Assembly (NCBI GenBank): GCA_000493945.1
Contig: AWNW01000022.1
Coordinates: 35,548-45,614 of the forward strand
Reading direction: 5' to 3'
Origin: Candidatus Hydrogenedens terephthalaticus JGI OTU-1
Lineage (GTDB): Bacteria > Hydrogenedentota > Hydrogenedentia > Hydrogenedentales > Hydrogenedentaceae
DNA length: 10,067 nt
Positions within the stretch are counted from its first letter, which is position 1. Every line of letters starts with the position of its first letter. The notes beneath the pieces were generated by a model. The model made no database searches. It saw only the letters and a program-made list of their open reading frames with translations, and was not told the origin of the DNA. A program made the position numbers and the translations under genes. Below are positions 1 through 7,018 of this stretch, piece after piece.

Positions 1-393
1 GACCGTAGACGCAAAGTATTAAAGCAAGCAGAAGGATATCGTGGAAGCCATCATCGCCTTTTCAAAACAGCCAAACAAGCGGTTGACCATGCGGGACAGT
101 ATGCATATCGTGACCGCAGATCCAAGAAAAGAGAAATTCGTGCTTTGTGGATAGCACGAATTAATGCGGCAGCCCGTAATTACGGTATGAGTTACAATCG
201 GCTTGTATTTGGTTTGCATAAGGCAGGTATGAATGTAGACCGTAAAATGCTGGCAGACCTCGCTGTAAAAGATGAGGAAGCATTCGCCAAATTGATTGAG
301 ATTGCAAAATCTGCTATCGCAGGCGAACCTATTCCAAAAGATGAAGAAGTTTCTGAACCGATTGATAGTTCTGAAGCGGATACTTCATCCTAA
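1..393 (+). CDS. rplT: 50S ribosomal protein L20 (5' end cut by window edge)
   Basis: L20 binds 23S rRNA and is needed early in assembly of the large subunit. The frame is open from base 1 and gives 130 residues. The diagnostic L20 core is plain: KVLKQAEGYRG, AKQAVDHAGQYAYRDRR, LWIARINAAARNYGMSY and GLHKAGMNVDRKMLADLAV. By alignment from memory with typical L20 (about 118 residues), roughly a dozen N-terminal residues are missing, so the real start lies upstream of the window. The C-terminus is unusual. After the normal end of the family near IAKSAI there is an extra acidic, Ser-rich tail of about 22 residues (EPIPKDEEVSEPIDSSEADTSS). In most bacteria rplT follows infC and rpmI, which would lie upstream. 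The stop is TAA and hisA follows after 17 nt, so co-transcription is likely. Confidence 0.97.
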   Translation, partial: DRRRKVLKQAEGYRGSHHRLFKTAKQAVDHAGQYAYRDRRSKKREIRALWIARINAAARNYGMSYNRLVFGLHKAGMNVDRKMLADLAVKDEEAFAKLIEIAKSAIAGEPIPKDEEVSEPIDSSEADTSS

Positions 394-410
394 AAACAGG
401 CAAATCTTAA

Positions 411-1136
411 ATGCGTATTGTGCCTGCTGTTGATATTCGAGGGGGAAAGTGTGTTAATTTGGTTCAAGGGGATTATGAGAAGGAAACAATTTTTTCTGAT
501 GATCCCCTCGAACAAGCAAAAATCTGGTGGAATGAACTTCAAGAAGGGATAATTCACATTGTTGATTTAGACGGTGCTAAATCGGGTAGATGTGAAATTT
601 TACCTTTCCTTGAAGAATTAGGGAAACTTGGCATTCCTTATGAAGTAGGTGGAGGTATCCGCACCGTAGATACAATAGAAAAAATTGTTTCTGCGGGTGC
701 TTCACGAGTGATTATTGGAACAGGAATGATTAAAAATCCTGATTTGTTACAAACAGCCACTTCAAGATGGAACGACAAAATTGTTGTAGCCATTGATGCA
801 AAAAATGGGAAAATTGCCCTTGAAGGTTGGACACAAGAAACAGACTTTTCTGCACTTGAAATCGCACAAAAGGCACAAGAGTGTGGGGCTATTCGTATAA
901 TATATACAGATATTCTTTCGGATGGTATGATGAAAGGACCTAATTTTACAGCGACGCAACAAATAGCACAGGCGGTTCGTATTCCTGTTACCATGTCAGG
1001 CGGAGTGTCTTCTCTGGATGATTTACGCAAAGCAAAATTATTACAGCCCTTCGGTGTAGATGAGATTATCATTGGCAGAGCGTTATACTTAAAGAAGTTC
1101 TCAATAACAGAAGCAAAACAGATACTCGGTTCCTAA
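411..1136 (+). CDS. hisA: HisA, ProFAR isomerase (phosphoribosylformimino-AICAR-phosphate isomerase)
   Basis: HisA catalyses the Amadori rearrangement of ProFAR to PRFAR, the fourth step of histidine synthesis, in the cytoplasm. The 241-residue product has the normal family length and the half-barrel repeat pattern. The first half has PAVDIRGGKCVNLVQGDY with the catalytic base Asp8, HIVDLDGAKSG, and the phosphate-binding EVGGGIRT (78-85) and IIGTGMIKNP. The second half has VVAIDAKNG with the catalytic Asp129, YTDILSDGMMKGPN (165-178), TMSGGVSS (194-201) and IIIGRALY (219-226). The ATG at 411 gives the family-typical N-terminus, although only a weak Shine-Dalgarno is visible upstream. No other his gene is in the window, so the gene is detached from a classical his cluster and sits between rplT and tyrA. 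HisF, the related barrel, is less likely because the N-terminal motifs and the catalytic Asp pair fit HisA. Confidence 0.96.
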   Translation: MRIVPAVDIRGGKCVNLVQGDYEKETIFSDDPLEQAKIWWNELQEGIIHIVDLDGAKSGRCEILPFLEELGKLGIPYEVGGGIRTVDTIEKIVSAGASRVIIGTGMIKNPDLLQTATSRWNDKIVVAIDAKNGKIALEGWTQETDFSALEIAQKAQECGAIRIIYTDILSDGMMKGPNFTATQQIAQAVRIPVTMSGGVSSLDDLRKAKLLQPFGVDEIIIGRALYLKKFSITEAKQILGS

Positions 1137-1141
1137 TAATT

Positions 1142-1146
1142 GGAGG
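1142..1146 (+). promoter_or_regulatory. Ribosome binding site of tyrA (decides the start)
   Basis: A canonical GGAGG lies 5 nt before the ATG at 1152. It shows that this ATG, not the in-frame TTG at 1140 which overlaps the site itself, is the start of tyrA. Confidence 0.85.
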
Positions 1147-1151
1147 AACAA

Positions 1152-2015
1152 ATGGTGGAATTGCATTTTGGGAAAGTTGCCATTATTGGTGTAGGGCTTT
1201 TAGGTGCTTCGTTAGGCATGGCAATTCGTAATAAAAAAATGGCCGACGAAGTAATCGGTATAGGAAGAAATATCTCTACTTTAGAAAAAGCGTTACAGAA
1301 AGGTGCCATTGATAGTTTTTCTACGGAGTTATTTCCTTCTGTCCGTAATGCAGATTTTATTATCTTGTGCACCCCTGTCCAATCAGCCATAACTATCCTT
1401 CAATCCCTTGCCCAACATATTTCTCCTGAAAAGACAATAATTACGGATGTATGCAGCACGAAAGTAGAGATATGTAAAACGGCACAATCCCTTTGGCAAA
1501 AGGATAGCCCGTTTATAGGGAGTCATCCACTTGCTGGCTCTGAAAAATTTGGACCGGAGCATGCAAAGATAGATTTTTATGAAAATACTATCTGTCTTTT
1601 AGAAAAAGGGGCTAATACTCGAACAGAAGTCAGAGAAACAGTGTGGAATTTTTGGAAACTTTTAGGAACAAGGGTTATCGAAGTGGATATGGAAGAACAC
1701 GACTTTTTTATGGCATATACAAGTCATCTTCCACATGTTATTGCTTCTGCACTTGCTCAGGTTACAGGCGAGACGAATGCTCCCAATTATTTTATCGGTG
1801 GTGGCTTTCGAGATACCACACGAATAGCAGAAAGCAGACCCGAAATATGGAAAGATATTATTTTAACCAATCAGAAGAACATCCTTTCAGGGATTGAAAA
1901 TATCCAGAAAAAATTGGAAGAGTTTAAGATGGCTCTTCAAAAAAATGATGCTAATCAGATGATGGATTTTTTTAAACACGGAAGTGAATCTCGACAACGG
2001 TTATTCAACAAATGA
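1152..2015 (+). CDS. tyrA: Prephenate/arogenate dehydrogenase (TyrA family)
   Basis: TyrA oxidatively decarboxylates prephenate (or arogenate) using NAD(P)+ on the route to tyrosine. From the ATG at 1152 the product is 287 residues. The N-terminal Rossmann domain has GVGLLG (13-18), CTPV (72-75) and TDVCSTK (97-103). The catalytic region has SHPLAGSEKFG (H124), followed by the all-alpha dimerisation domain with TSHLPH (H191) and GGFRDTTRIA (R223). These correspond to the essential His/His/Arg positions known in Aquifex-type TyrA. There is no fused chorismate mutase and no C-terminal ACT domain, so feedback control through such a domain is not expected. At the end of strand beta 2 the sequence reads GIGRN, with Arg39 where NAD-specific members usually carry Asp, which hints at NADP use. 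Prephenate versus arogenate preference cannot be read from sequence. The stop TGA overlaps the tmk start (ATGA). Confidence 0.93.
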   Translation: MVELHFGKVAIIGVGLLGASLGMAIRNKKMADEVIGIGRNISTLEKALQKGAIDSFSTELFPSVRNADFIILCTPVQSAITILQSLAQHISPEKTIITDVCSTKVEICKTAQSLWQKDSPFIGSHPLAGSEKFGPEHAKIDFYENTICLLEKGANTRTEVRETVWNFWKLLGTRVIEVDMEEHDFFMAYTSHLPHVIASALAQVTGETNAPNYFIGGGFRDTTRIAESRPEIWKDIILTNQKNILSGIENIQKKLEEFKMALQKNDANQMMDFFKHGSESRQRLFNK

Positions 2016-2644
2016 CGGCACATTTTATTACATTTGAAGGTATTGAAGGTTGTGGTAAGACGACACAAGCAAAGAGGGCAGAAGAGTATCTAAAATCGTT
2101 GGGGTATCCTGTTTTAAGAACTTATGAACCGGGAGCAACACGAGTCGGCGAGTATATTCGTCGTATTCTCCTCGAAAAAAACGATAATCCTATCCCACTA
2201 CATCCTATTTCAGAACTGTTGTTATTTTCCGCAGATAGAACTCAACATCTGTGCGAACTTATTCTCCCTGCTTTAGAACAAGGAATTACCGTAATATGTG
2301 ATAGATATATTGATTCCACAACAGCATATCAAGGTGGCGGACGGGGCATTGATTTAGAACTCATACATCAGATACATAAGACCGCCACATTAGGGATTTA
2401 TCCTACAAGAACTTACTTGTTTGATTTGCCCGTGGAGATAGGACTGCAACGAATAAGTAAACGCGGAAATACCTTAGACCGTTTGGAGACAGAAAATATA
2501 GAATTTCACCAAAGAATACGCGATTGTTTCCTTCGGATTGCATACAACAATCCTCAACGGGTTATGATAATTGATGCAAATCAATCTGAAGATGCAATTG
2601 CTTTAATCATACAAAACGATTTAAGGGAACTATGCCAGAAATAG
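2012..2644 (+). CDS. tmk: Thymidylate kinase
   Basis: Tmk phosphorylates dTMP to dTDP with ATP, the last committed step of dTTP supply. The length of 210 residues is typical. The P-loop GIEGCGKTT lies at 10-18, the CDRYIDSTTAYQGGGRG segment with the DRY motif at 96-112, and the LID segment SKRGNTLDRLE at 149-159. The absence of a basic residue in the P-loop together with Arg in the LID fits the E. coli-like type II enzymes. The usual TREPGGT segment is altered to TYEPGAT (37-43), keeping Glu and Pro but losing the Arg and one Gly. The start overlaps the tyrA stop by 4 nt with no clear Shine-Dalgarno, so translation is probably coupled. The gene end overlaps holB by 13 nt. Tmk next to the clamp-loader gene holB is a common bacterial arrangement. 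Confidence 0.95.
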   Translation: MTAHFITFEGIEGCGKTTQAKRAEEYLKSLGYPVLRTYEPGATRVGEYIRRILLEKNDNPIPLHPISELLLFSADRTQHLCELILPALEQGITVICDRYIDSTTAYQGGGRGIDLELIHQIHKTATLGIYPTRTYLFDLPVEIGLQRISKRGNTLDRLETENIEFHQRIRDCFLRIAYNNPQRVMIIDANQSEDAIALIIQNDLRELCQK

Positions 2645-3762
2645 TAAGTAATCATATTGATACGCTTATGCCCCCGGTTTTGCAAAGAATACAGGACCAG
2701 CATACTGCTATTCGTATTTTAAACAATTCTATAAAAAACAATCGGATTTCTCATGCGTATCTTTTCTGGGGACCTGATGGTGTTGGGAAAAAATTTACCG
2801 CAAAGGCATTTGCCCAATCGGTTTTATGTCAAAATACAGAAACAAAAGGTTGTGGAGTCTGTTCTATCTGTTCTCGTATTGAAAGGGATATTCATCCGGA
2901 TGTGATGATAATCCGACCTATGGGCAAAACAAGACTTATTGGTGTGGATACAATAGAAGACATTAACAAAACAGCACAATACAGACCCTATGAGAGCAAC
3001 CGACGATTTATCATATTTGAAGATGCAGAGAGAATAGGTATACCGGCTCAAAATCATTTTTTAAAGACGCTCGAAGAGCCTGTTTCCGAAACAACTTTTA
3101 TTCTACTCAGTTCCAATCCGGGATTAATACTCCCGACCATTCGTTCCCGTTGTCAGCCTATTCGTTTTCAACGGCTGCGATTGGAAACCGTTACAAAAAT
3201 TATTAACCAAATCAAGGAAATCCCGGAAGAAACTGCTTCTCTTGTTGCTATGTTATCTCAAGGACAAATATCCAAAAGTATAGAAATACTGGATTCGGAC
3301 AAACGAACATTGATTATGGAATTGTTTAAGCAGTTAGCACAAGGTCGAGACCCTTTATTACTTACTGCAGAATTTGATCAGTTCCTTACAGGGATTCGGA
3401 AGAGGATTGAAAAGGAAGTAAATAAATCGGAAAATATTGATAAGAAAGAATTAACCCCTGCGGAACAGAACGCGATGCAGCAATTGATAAATGCAGAAAT
3501 AGAAGCGCAGGTTGCGAATGAATTTGAATCCTGTTTGTACCTTATAACTTGTTTTCTGCGGGATGTGTTAGTTTACATTAATACCCAAAATTCTGATATG
3601 CTATACTTCCCTGAAATGATTTCGGAGTTCCCATCATGGAATCACCTTCAAGCAGAGGCAGGACTTAACTTCGTGGAAAAAGTTCGTTCTTATTTATCGC
3701 GGAATATCAGCCGTGAGAAAGTTGTTCGAGATTTGTTTTTTGCTTTATCACCCAAAATCTGA
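2632..3762 (+). CDS. holB: DNA polymerase III subunit delta prime (clamp loader)
   Basis: Delta prime is the AAA+ stator subunit of the clamp loader that opens the beta clamp and places it on primed DNA. In the 376-residue product I see SHAYLFWGPDGVGKK (Walker A-like, 47-54), a zinc-binding cysteine set at C66, C74, C77 and C80, FIIFEDAERI in the Walker B position (126-135), NHFLKTLEEP (141-150), sensor 1 SSN (160-162) and the SRC motif (172-174). The Walker A reads GKK instead of GK(S/T), common in delta prime, so ATP hydrolysis by this subunit is doubtful. DnaX is less likely because the protein is short and lacks a tau-like extension. The collar domain (about 215-376) is poorly conserved and rich in charged residues (KEVNKSENIDKKEL). 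An AAGGGA five bases before the ATG at 2632 supports this start, inside the end of tmk. The alternative ATG at 2668 has no ribosome binding site. Confidence 0.92.
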   Translation: MPEIVSNHIDTLMPPVLQRIQDQHTAIRILNNSIKNNRISHAYLFWGPDGVGKKFTAKAFAQSVLCQNTETKGCGVCSICSRIERDIHPDVMIIRPMGKTRLIGVDTIEDINKTAQYRPYESNRRFIIFEDAERIGIPAQNHFLKTLEEPVSETTFILLSSNPGLILPTIRSRCQPIRFQRLRLETVTKIINQIKEIPEETASLVAMLSQGQISKSIEILDSDKRTLIMELFKQLAQGRDPLLLTAEFDQFLTGIRKRIEKEVNKSENIDKKELTPAEQNAMQQLINAEIEAQVANEFESCLYLITCFLRDVLVYINTQNSDMLYFPEMISEFPSWNHLQAEAGLNFVEKVRSYLSRNISREKVVRDLFFALSPKI

Positions 3763-3776
3763 AGAGGTAGTTATAT

Positions 3777-4541
3777 ATGCAAAATATAGCCAGAATACGC
3801 ATGAGAAAACCAAGACGAGTATTGCAGGTGCTTTGCTCGGAGCAGATTACCATTAAAAGAGATGACCCCTGTATTGTGCAAACTGACCGTGGACAGGAAT
3901 GGGGTACTTGTATTTTGCCTCCCGAACCTTGCTCGTCAGAAATAGAACGCCATAGTGCCTTTAAAGTGATTCGTCGAGCACATAAAAACGACCATAAGAA
4001 TATTAAAGAAATTGAGCAGGAAGAGAAAAAAGCATTGATAACCTGTCAAAAATATGTGAACAAGCATAATTTGCCTATGCGTTTGGTTGAAGCCGAATAT
4101 ACTTTTGATAAACATCGGCTTACTTTTTATTTTACAGCAGACCGTAGGGTTGACTTTCGTGAATTAGTCAAAGACCTTGCACAAGAATTTCATACAAGAA
4201 TTGAATTGAGACATATACAAATTCGAGATCAATCTAAATTGGTAGGGGGAATTGGGAATTGCGGACTACAACTTTGCTGTGCTCGCTGGCTTGAACAATT
4301 TATGCCTATTTCTATGCGAATGGCAAAAAGGCAAAATTTGTCCTTAAATCCATCTAAAATCAGTGGACAATGCGGTCGGCTTCTTTGTTGCCTGTCTTAT
4401 GAGAATGAAATGTATCCTCCTCTAAAATATTATCAGGATGAGGAGGAAGGTATAGAAGAAGAATTAGATCAGGAAGAGATAAGATTGTTAAGAGAACTTG
4501 AGGATAAACCCCTCGATCCCAATAATAAAAATTCACAATAG
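3777..4541 (+). CDS. ricT: PSP1-domain protein, RicT/YaaT family
   Basis: RicT (YaaT) in Bacillus works with RicA and RicF in an iron-sulfur complex that affects RNase Y-dependent mRNA processing. Outside that group the role is poorly known. The 254-residue product has the hallmark PSP1 C-terminal region: LVGGIGNCGLQLCCARWL (155-172), MAKRQNLSLNPSKISGQCGRLLCCLSYE (182-209). The six cysteines C162, C167, C168, C199, C204 and C205 are the conserved family set expected to hold Fe-S ligands. The tail from about 221 is strongly acidic (DEEEGIEEELDQEE) and ends in a short polar stretch. A GAAGAGGTAG purine run lies just before the ATG at 3777. The position directly after holB and before tatD matches the Bacillus holB-yaaT-yabD neighbourhood. 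No ricA or ricF homologue is in the window, so whether a full Ric complex exists here is unknown. Confidence 0.9.
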   Translation: MQNIARIRMRKPRRVLQVLCSEQITIKRDDPCIVQTDRGQEWGTCILPPEPCSSEIERHSAFKVIRRAHKNDHKNIKEIEQEEKKALITCQKYVNKHNLPMRLVEAEYTFDKHRLTFYFTADRRVDFRELVKDLAQEFHTRIELRHIQIRDQSKLVGGIGNCGLQLCCARWLEQFMPISMRMAKRQNLSLNPSKISGQCGRLLCCLSYENEMYPPLKYYQDEEEGIEEELDQEEIRLLRELEDKPLDPNNKNSQ

Positions 4542-4557
4542 ATATTTTTTACTTCTC

Positions 4558-5343
4558 ATGCCAATTCAGGAAAATATACAAATCAAGCCTATAGATAGCC
4601 ATTGTCATCTATTCGATGAGAAATTTAATGAGGATAGGATAGAACTAATTGGTACCTCCTTTGAAAAATTGGATGGCTTGGTCATTATTATTGAGGAACC
4701 TTTTAATATTTCTCCATCTTCTTTGATAAAACATCCTAAAATAAGATATGCAGTAGGCTATCATCCCTATTATTCAGAAAAAGTTGTTGCGGAAAATTTA
4801 GATACATTAAATTTATTCCTGAACACTGGACATGTAAGTGGTATCGGCGAAATTGGACTGGATTATTATCATTGTAAAGTGCCAAAGGATATTCAAAGGA
4901 AAGCGTTTATACAGCAAATTGAATTTGCACATCATCACAATCTTCCAATAGTAATACACTGCAGGGATGCAGAAAAAGATACCTATGAAATCCTTCGTGA
5001 TTATCATAAAAATGTCCCCTCAGTAGTTCTGCATTGTTATGGAGGAGATGTAGATATGGTGGAACATTTTCTGGAAATGAATTGTTATATATCATTCGCA
5101 GGAAATATAACATATCCTAAAGCCGTTGAATTACGGAAGAGTGCGGAACAAGTCCCATTGGAATTTTTACTTATCGAAACAGATGCTCCTTACCTTGCTC
5201 CGCAACCTGTTCGTGGGAAGAGGTGTCTTCCAGGATATGTGCTTTATACAGCAGAAAAAATCGCAGAGATTAAAAAGGTGGATATAAATGATATAATTCG
5301 TTCCACAAACCAAAACACAAGGAAAGTGTTTTCATTAGGATAA
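4558..5343 (+). CDS. tatD: TatD-family metal-dependent hydrolase (probable DNase)
   Basis: TatD proteins are cytoplasmic TIM-barrel amidohydrolase-fold enzymes with two divalent metals. Characterised members are 3'-5' DNases or deoxyribonucleases. From the ATG at 4558 the product is 261 residues, the usual length. All metal ligands are visible: HCH in IDSHCHLFD (H15, H17), Glu98 in GIGEIGLDYYH, His134 in VIHCRDA, His159 in VLHCYGG and Asp209 in ETDAPYLAP. A TTG 60 nt upstream in frame would give a longer protein overlapping ricT, but the added residues do not look like a TatD N-terminus. The chosen ATG has no recognisable Shine-Dalgarno. Coupling to the end of ricT 16 nt upstream may explain its translation. 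It is the last gene of the tight + strand cluster. The exact substrate cannot be told from sequence. Confidence 0.92.
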   Translation: MPIQENIQIKPIDSHCHLFDEKFNEDRIELIGTSFEKLDGLVIIIEEPFNISPSSLIKHPKIRYAVGYHPYYSEKVVAENLDTLNLFLNTGHVSGIGEIGLDYYHCKVPKDIQRKAFIQQIEFAHHHNLPIVIHCRDAEKDTYEILRDYHKNVPSVVLHCYGGDVDMVEHFLEMNCYISFAGNITYPKAVELRKSAEQVPLEFLLIETDAPYLAPQPVRGKRCLPGYVLYTAEKIAEIKKVDINDIIRSTNQNTRKVFSLG

Positions 5344-5418
5344 TTGCATTCGTTTACAATAGATAATTGAAATAATGTCTGCGGATACTTTGTTCAAATA
5401 GAAAAAAGAGAAAACGCT
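5344..5418 (+). other. Spacer between tatD and the radical SAM gene
   Basis: This 75-nt AT-rich gap is the first sizeable break in the plus-strand cluster. I find no hairpin that would serve as a terminator and no -35/-10 pair with good spacing. TTTACA at 5353 and TAAT-like boxes after it are only about 14 nt apart. Read-through from tatD is possible. Confidence 0.4.
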
Positions 5419-6570
5419 ATGGAATGTAAAAATTCGGTTTTACGCTGGGGTATTGCCTCACTTTACGATATACTTCAACGGTTTTATAGTTCAGTTCCAT
5501 ATAACTATTTTAAAAGTGGTTATTCCTTTCCAGCATGGCATTACTATATTGAACTTACCCGTCGTTGCAATCTTCGTTGTAAAATGTGTCAATACATTGA
5601 CTGGCTTGAGAATGTTCCCGTTAAACAGCAAATGGAAGGGGAGTTATCCACGGATGAATGGAAGAATGTAATTTCGCAAATACATTCCTGGAGTTTGATT
5701 ACATTTACTGGGGGAGAGCCTTTTGTTCGTAAGGATTTTATGGAATTGTTTTCTTATGCAAGTAAAAAAGCAAGAACGCATTTTATTTCAAATGGGACAA
5801 TGATTACAGAGGAGAGGGCAGAAGAACTGGTTAAATTAGCCCCGAAGAGATTAGGAGGTAAAGGACTTAATTTTGCAGGAACTTCTATCGAGGCACCCGG
5901 GGAGAAACATGATAATATCCGCAAGATGAAAGGGGCTTTTGAACGGACTACCACAGGAATTAGGTTTCTACGGGAGTATCGAGATAAAGCGAAAAAACAA
6001 TGTCCATTGATACATATAACTACGGTTATACAACAGGACAATGTCGAGATTCTTCCTCAAATGCCTGCTTTAATAAAAGAATTGGGAGCCGATGTCCTGA
6101 ATTTGGTAACGGAAAGTCGTTCCCTTGACCTGCCCGGTTTGGGGGATGTAGACCCTTCGATATATAAGGCGGAACATATTCAGTATTCTAAAATTGATAA
6201 AGATAAATTAACAAAATCGTTAACGGAGACCCTTGCAGAAGCAAAAAAATTGGGAATACAATTACGCCTCCCTCGAATGCCTATTTCTTCTATTATTGAC
6301 TACTATACGACTGGAATTGATTTAAATGATTTTGAATGTAGAAACGCATGGAACACTTTGTTTATTGGGCGAACGGGTGATGTATATCCTTGCTGGATAC
6401 GAAAAATTGGGAATATTAAAAACGCATCATTAAAAGAGTTGTGGAACAATCCAATTATGCGTCAATTCCGACAAGCATGTAAAAATCATCTCTGGGCAAC
6501 CTGTCCGGGTTGTTGTTTTATTGAACATAAAACGAACAAAAAGCCTATTAATCCCTTTGCATCTTTCTAA
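5419..6570 (+). CDS. Radical SAM protein with SPASM-like C-terminal cysteine cluster
   Basis: The 383-residue product is a radical SAM enzyme. YIELTRRCNLRCKMC holds the CxxxCxxC cluster (C50, C54, C57) that binds the SAM-cleaving [4Fe-4S], followed by FTGGEPFVRKDF (GGEP 98-101) and FISNGT, the typical SAM-binding strand motifs. The C-terminus carries a second cysteine set: C307, C325 in GDVYPCW, then GN, SLKELWNN, C354 and CPGCC (C362, C365, C366). This is the SPASM-type pattern for auxiliary Fe-S clusters, seen in peptide-modifying maturases and also in enzymes acting on small molecules or proteins. I do not recognise the subfamily. No short precursor-peptide gene is visible nearby. It lies 75 nt after tatD, less tightly packed than the upstream genes, so it may have its own promoter, though none is convincing. 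A purine run (AAAGAGAA) precedes the ATG. The gene runs convergently into the lipoprotein gene 9 nt away. Confidence 0.88.
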   Translation: MECKNSVLRWGIASLYDILQRFYSSVPYNYFKSGYSFPAWHYYIELTRRCNLRCKMCQYIDWLENVPVKQQMEGELSTDEWKNVISQIHSWSLITFTGGEPFVRKDFMELFSYASKKARTHFISNGTMITEERAEELVKLAPKRLGGKGLNFAGTSIEAPGEKHDNIRKMKGAFERTTTGIRFLREYRDKAKKQCPLIHITTVIQQDNVEILPQMPALIKELGADVLNLVTESRSLDLPGLGDVDPSIYKAEHIQYSKIDKDKLTKSLTETLAEAKKLGIQLRLPRMPISSIIDYYTTGIDLNDFECRNAWNTLFIGRTGDVYPCWIRKIGNIKNASLKELWNNPIMRQFRQACKNHLWATCPGCCFIEHKTNKKPINPFASF

Positions 6571-6579
6571 AAGGGGTAT

Positions 6580-7011
6580 CTACTTTTTCTTCAAGATATA
6601 TACAGGTCCTACATCGGGATTTAATCGTTCTTTCGGGGGATAATCTTCTTCATCGGATTGACTTACAGAAAGATAGAGTGTCTTCCCGAACATAGGAAGG
6701 TTAAAACGGTAGATGCCTTTGCGTATAATGGCTGTGTCATTTGTTAAATTAATTGTAAAGAAAATCTGATTGGGAAATTTCTCAATATATGTTACATACG
6801 ACCCCTGGAGATTTATACTGATAGCACCTACATTTTGTGATATTTTCAAAGAACCATTGTTAAATTCAAATGTAACGAGAGTATTTTCTATCTCTTTACC
6901 ATTTTCCCATTGTGAACCTTCCCAAACACCATTCAGGCGACTATCTGGATTACAACCGGAAAGATGTACAAGACTGAAAATCAATGCTGTTAAGAAGAAG
7001 ATTTTTTTCAT
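6580..7011 (-). CDS. Small lipoprotein of unknown function
   Basis: The 143-residue product begins MKKIFFLTALIFSLVHLSGCN: a short basic n-region, a hydrophobic stretch and a lipobox LSGC with Cys20 as the lipidation site. It should be exported by Sec and anchored by lipid in the envelope. The residue after Cys is Asn, which by the enterobacterial rule would not retain it in the inner membrane. The mature part (about 124 residues) is rich in alternating beta-prone segments starting LNGVWEGSQWENGKE and including KGIYRFNLPMFGKTLYLSV. This pattern is reminiscent of small lipocalin-like or TIGR03067-like beta-barrel domains. I infer this only from pattern and do not assign a function. A strong ribosome binding site (7019-7027) supports the start. 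It is divergent from nothing and convergent with the radical SAM gene. Confidence 0.8.
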   Translation of the reverse strand: MKKIFFLTALIFSLVHLSGCNPDSRLNGVWEGSQWENGKEIENTLVTFEFNNGSLKISQNVGAISINLQGSYVTYIEKFPNQIFFTINLTNDTAIIRKGIYRFNLPMFGKTLYLSVSQSDEEDYPPKERLNPDVGPVYILKKK

Positions 7012-7018
7012 AACTTAA

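Noticed and set aside
638..1072. 144-codon minus-strand open frame inside hisA
   Set aside because: It is fully antisense to a clear HisA coding region and has no recognisable domain, so it is a shadow frame.
411..1136. Possible dual HisA/TrpF (PriA-like) enzyme
   Set aside because: PriA is known mainly from Actinobacteria, and nothing visible in this barrel separates it from ordinary HisA. The trp gene content is unknown here.
1140..1151. TTG start giving tyrA four extra residues
   Set aside because: The TTG overlaps the GGAGG ribosome binding site. The ATG at 1152 has ideal spacing and gives the normal TyrA N-terminus.
4498..4557. TTG start giving tatD 20 extra residues and an overlap with ricT
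   Set aside because: The added residues do not match the family, which starts shortly before the HxH motif. The ATG at 4558 fits.
6567..6593. Hairpin AAAAG/CTTTT between the convergent radical SAM and lipoprotein genes
   Set aside because: The stem is only 5 bp, mostly A-T, with an 8-nt loop. It is too weak to call a terminator.
5419..7011. Radical SAM enzyme and lipoprotein as a peptide-modification (RiPP) system
   Set aside because: The genes are convergent, not co-transcribed. The lipoprotein is not a precursor-like peptide, and there is no transporter or leader peptide nearby.
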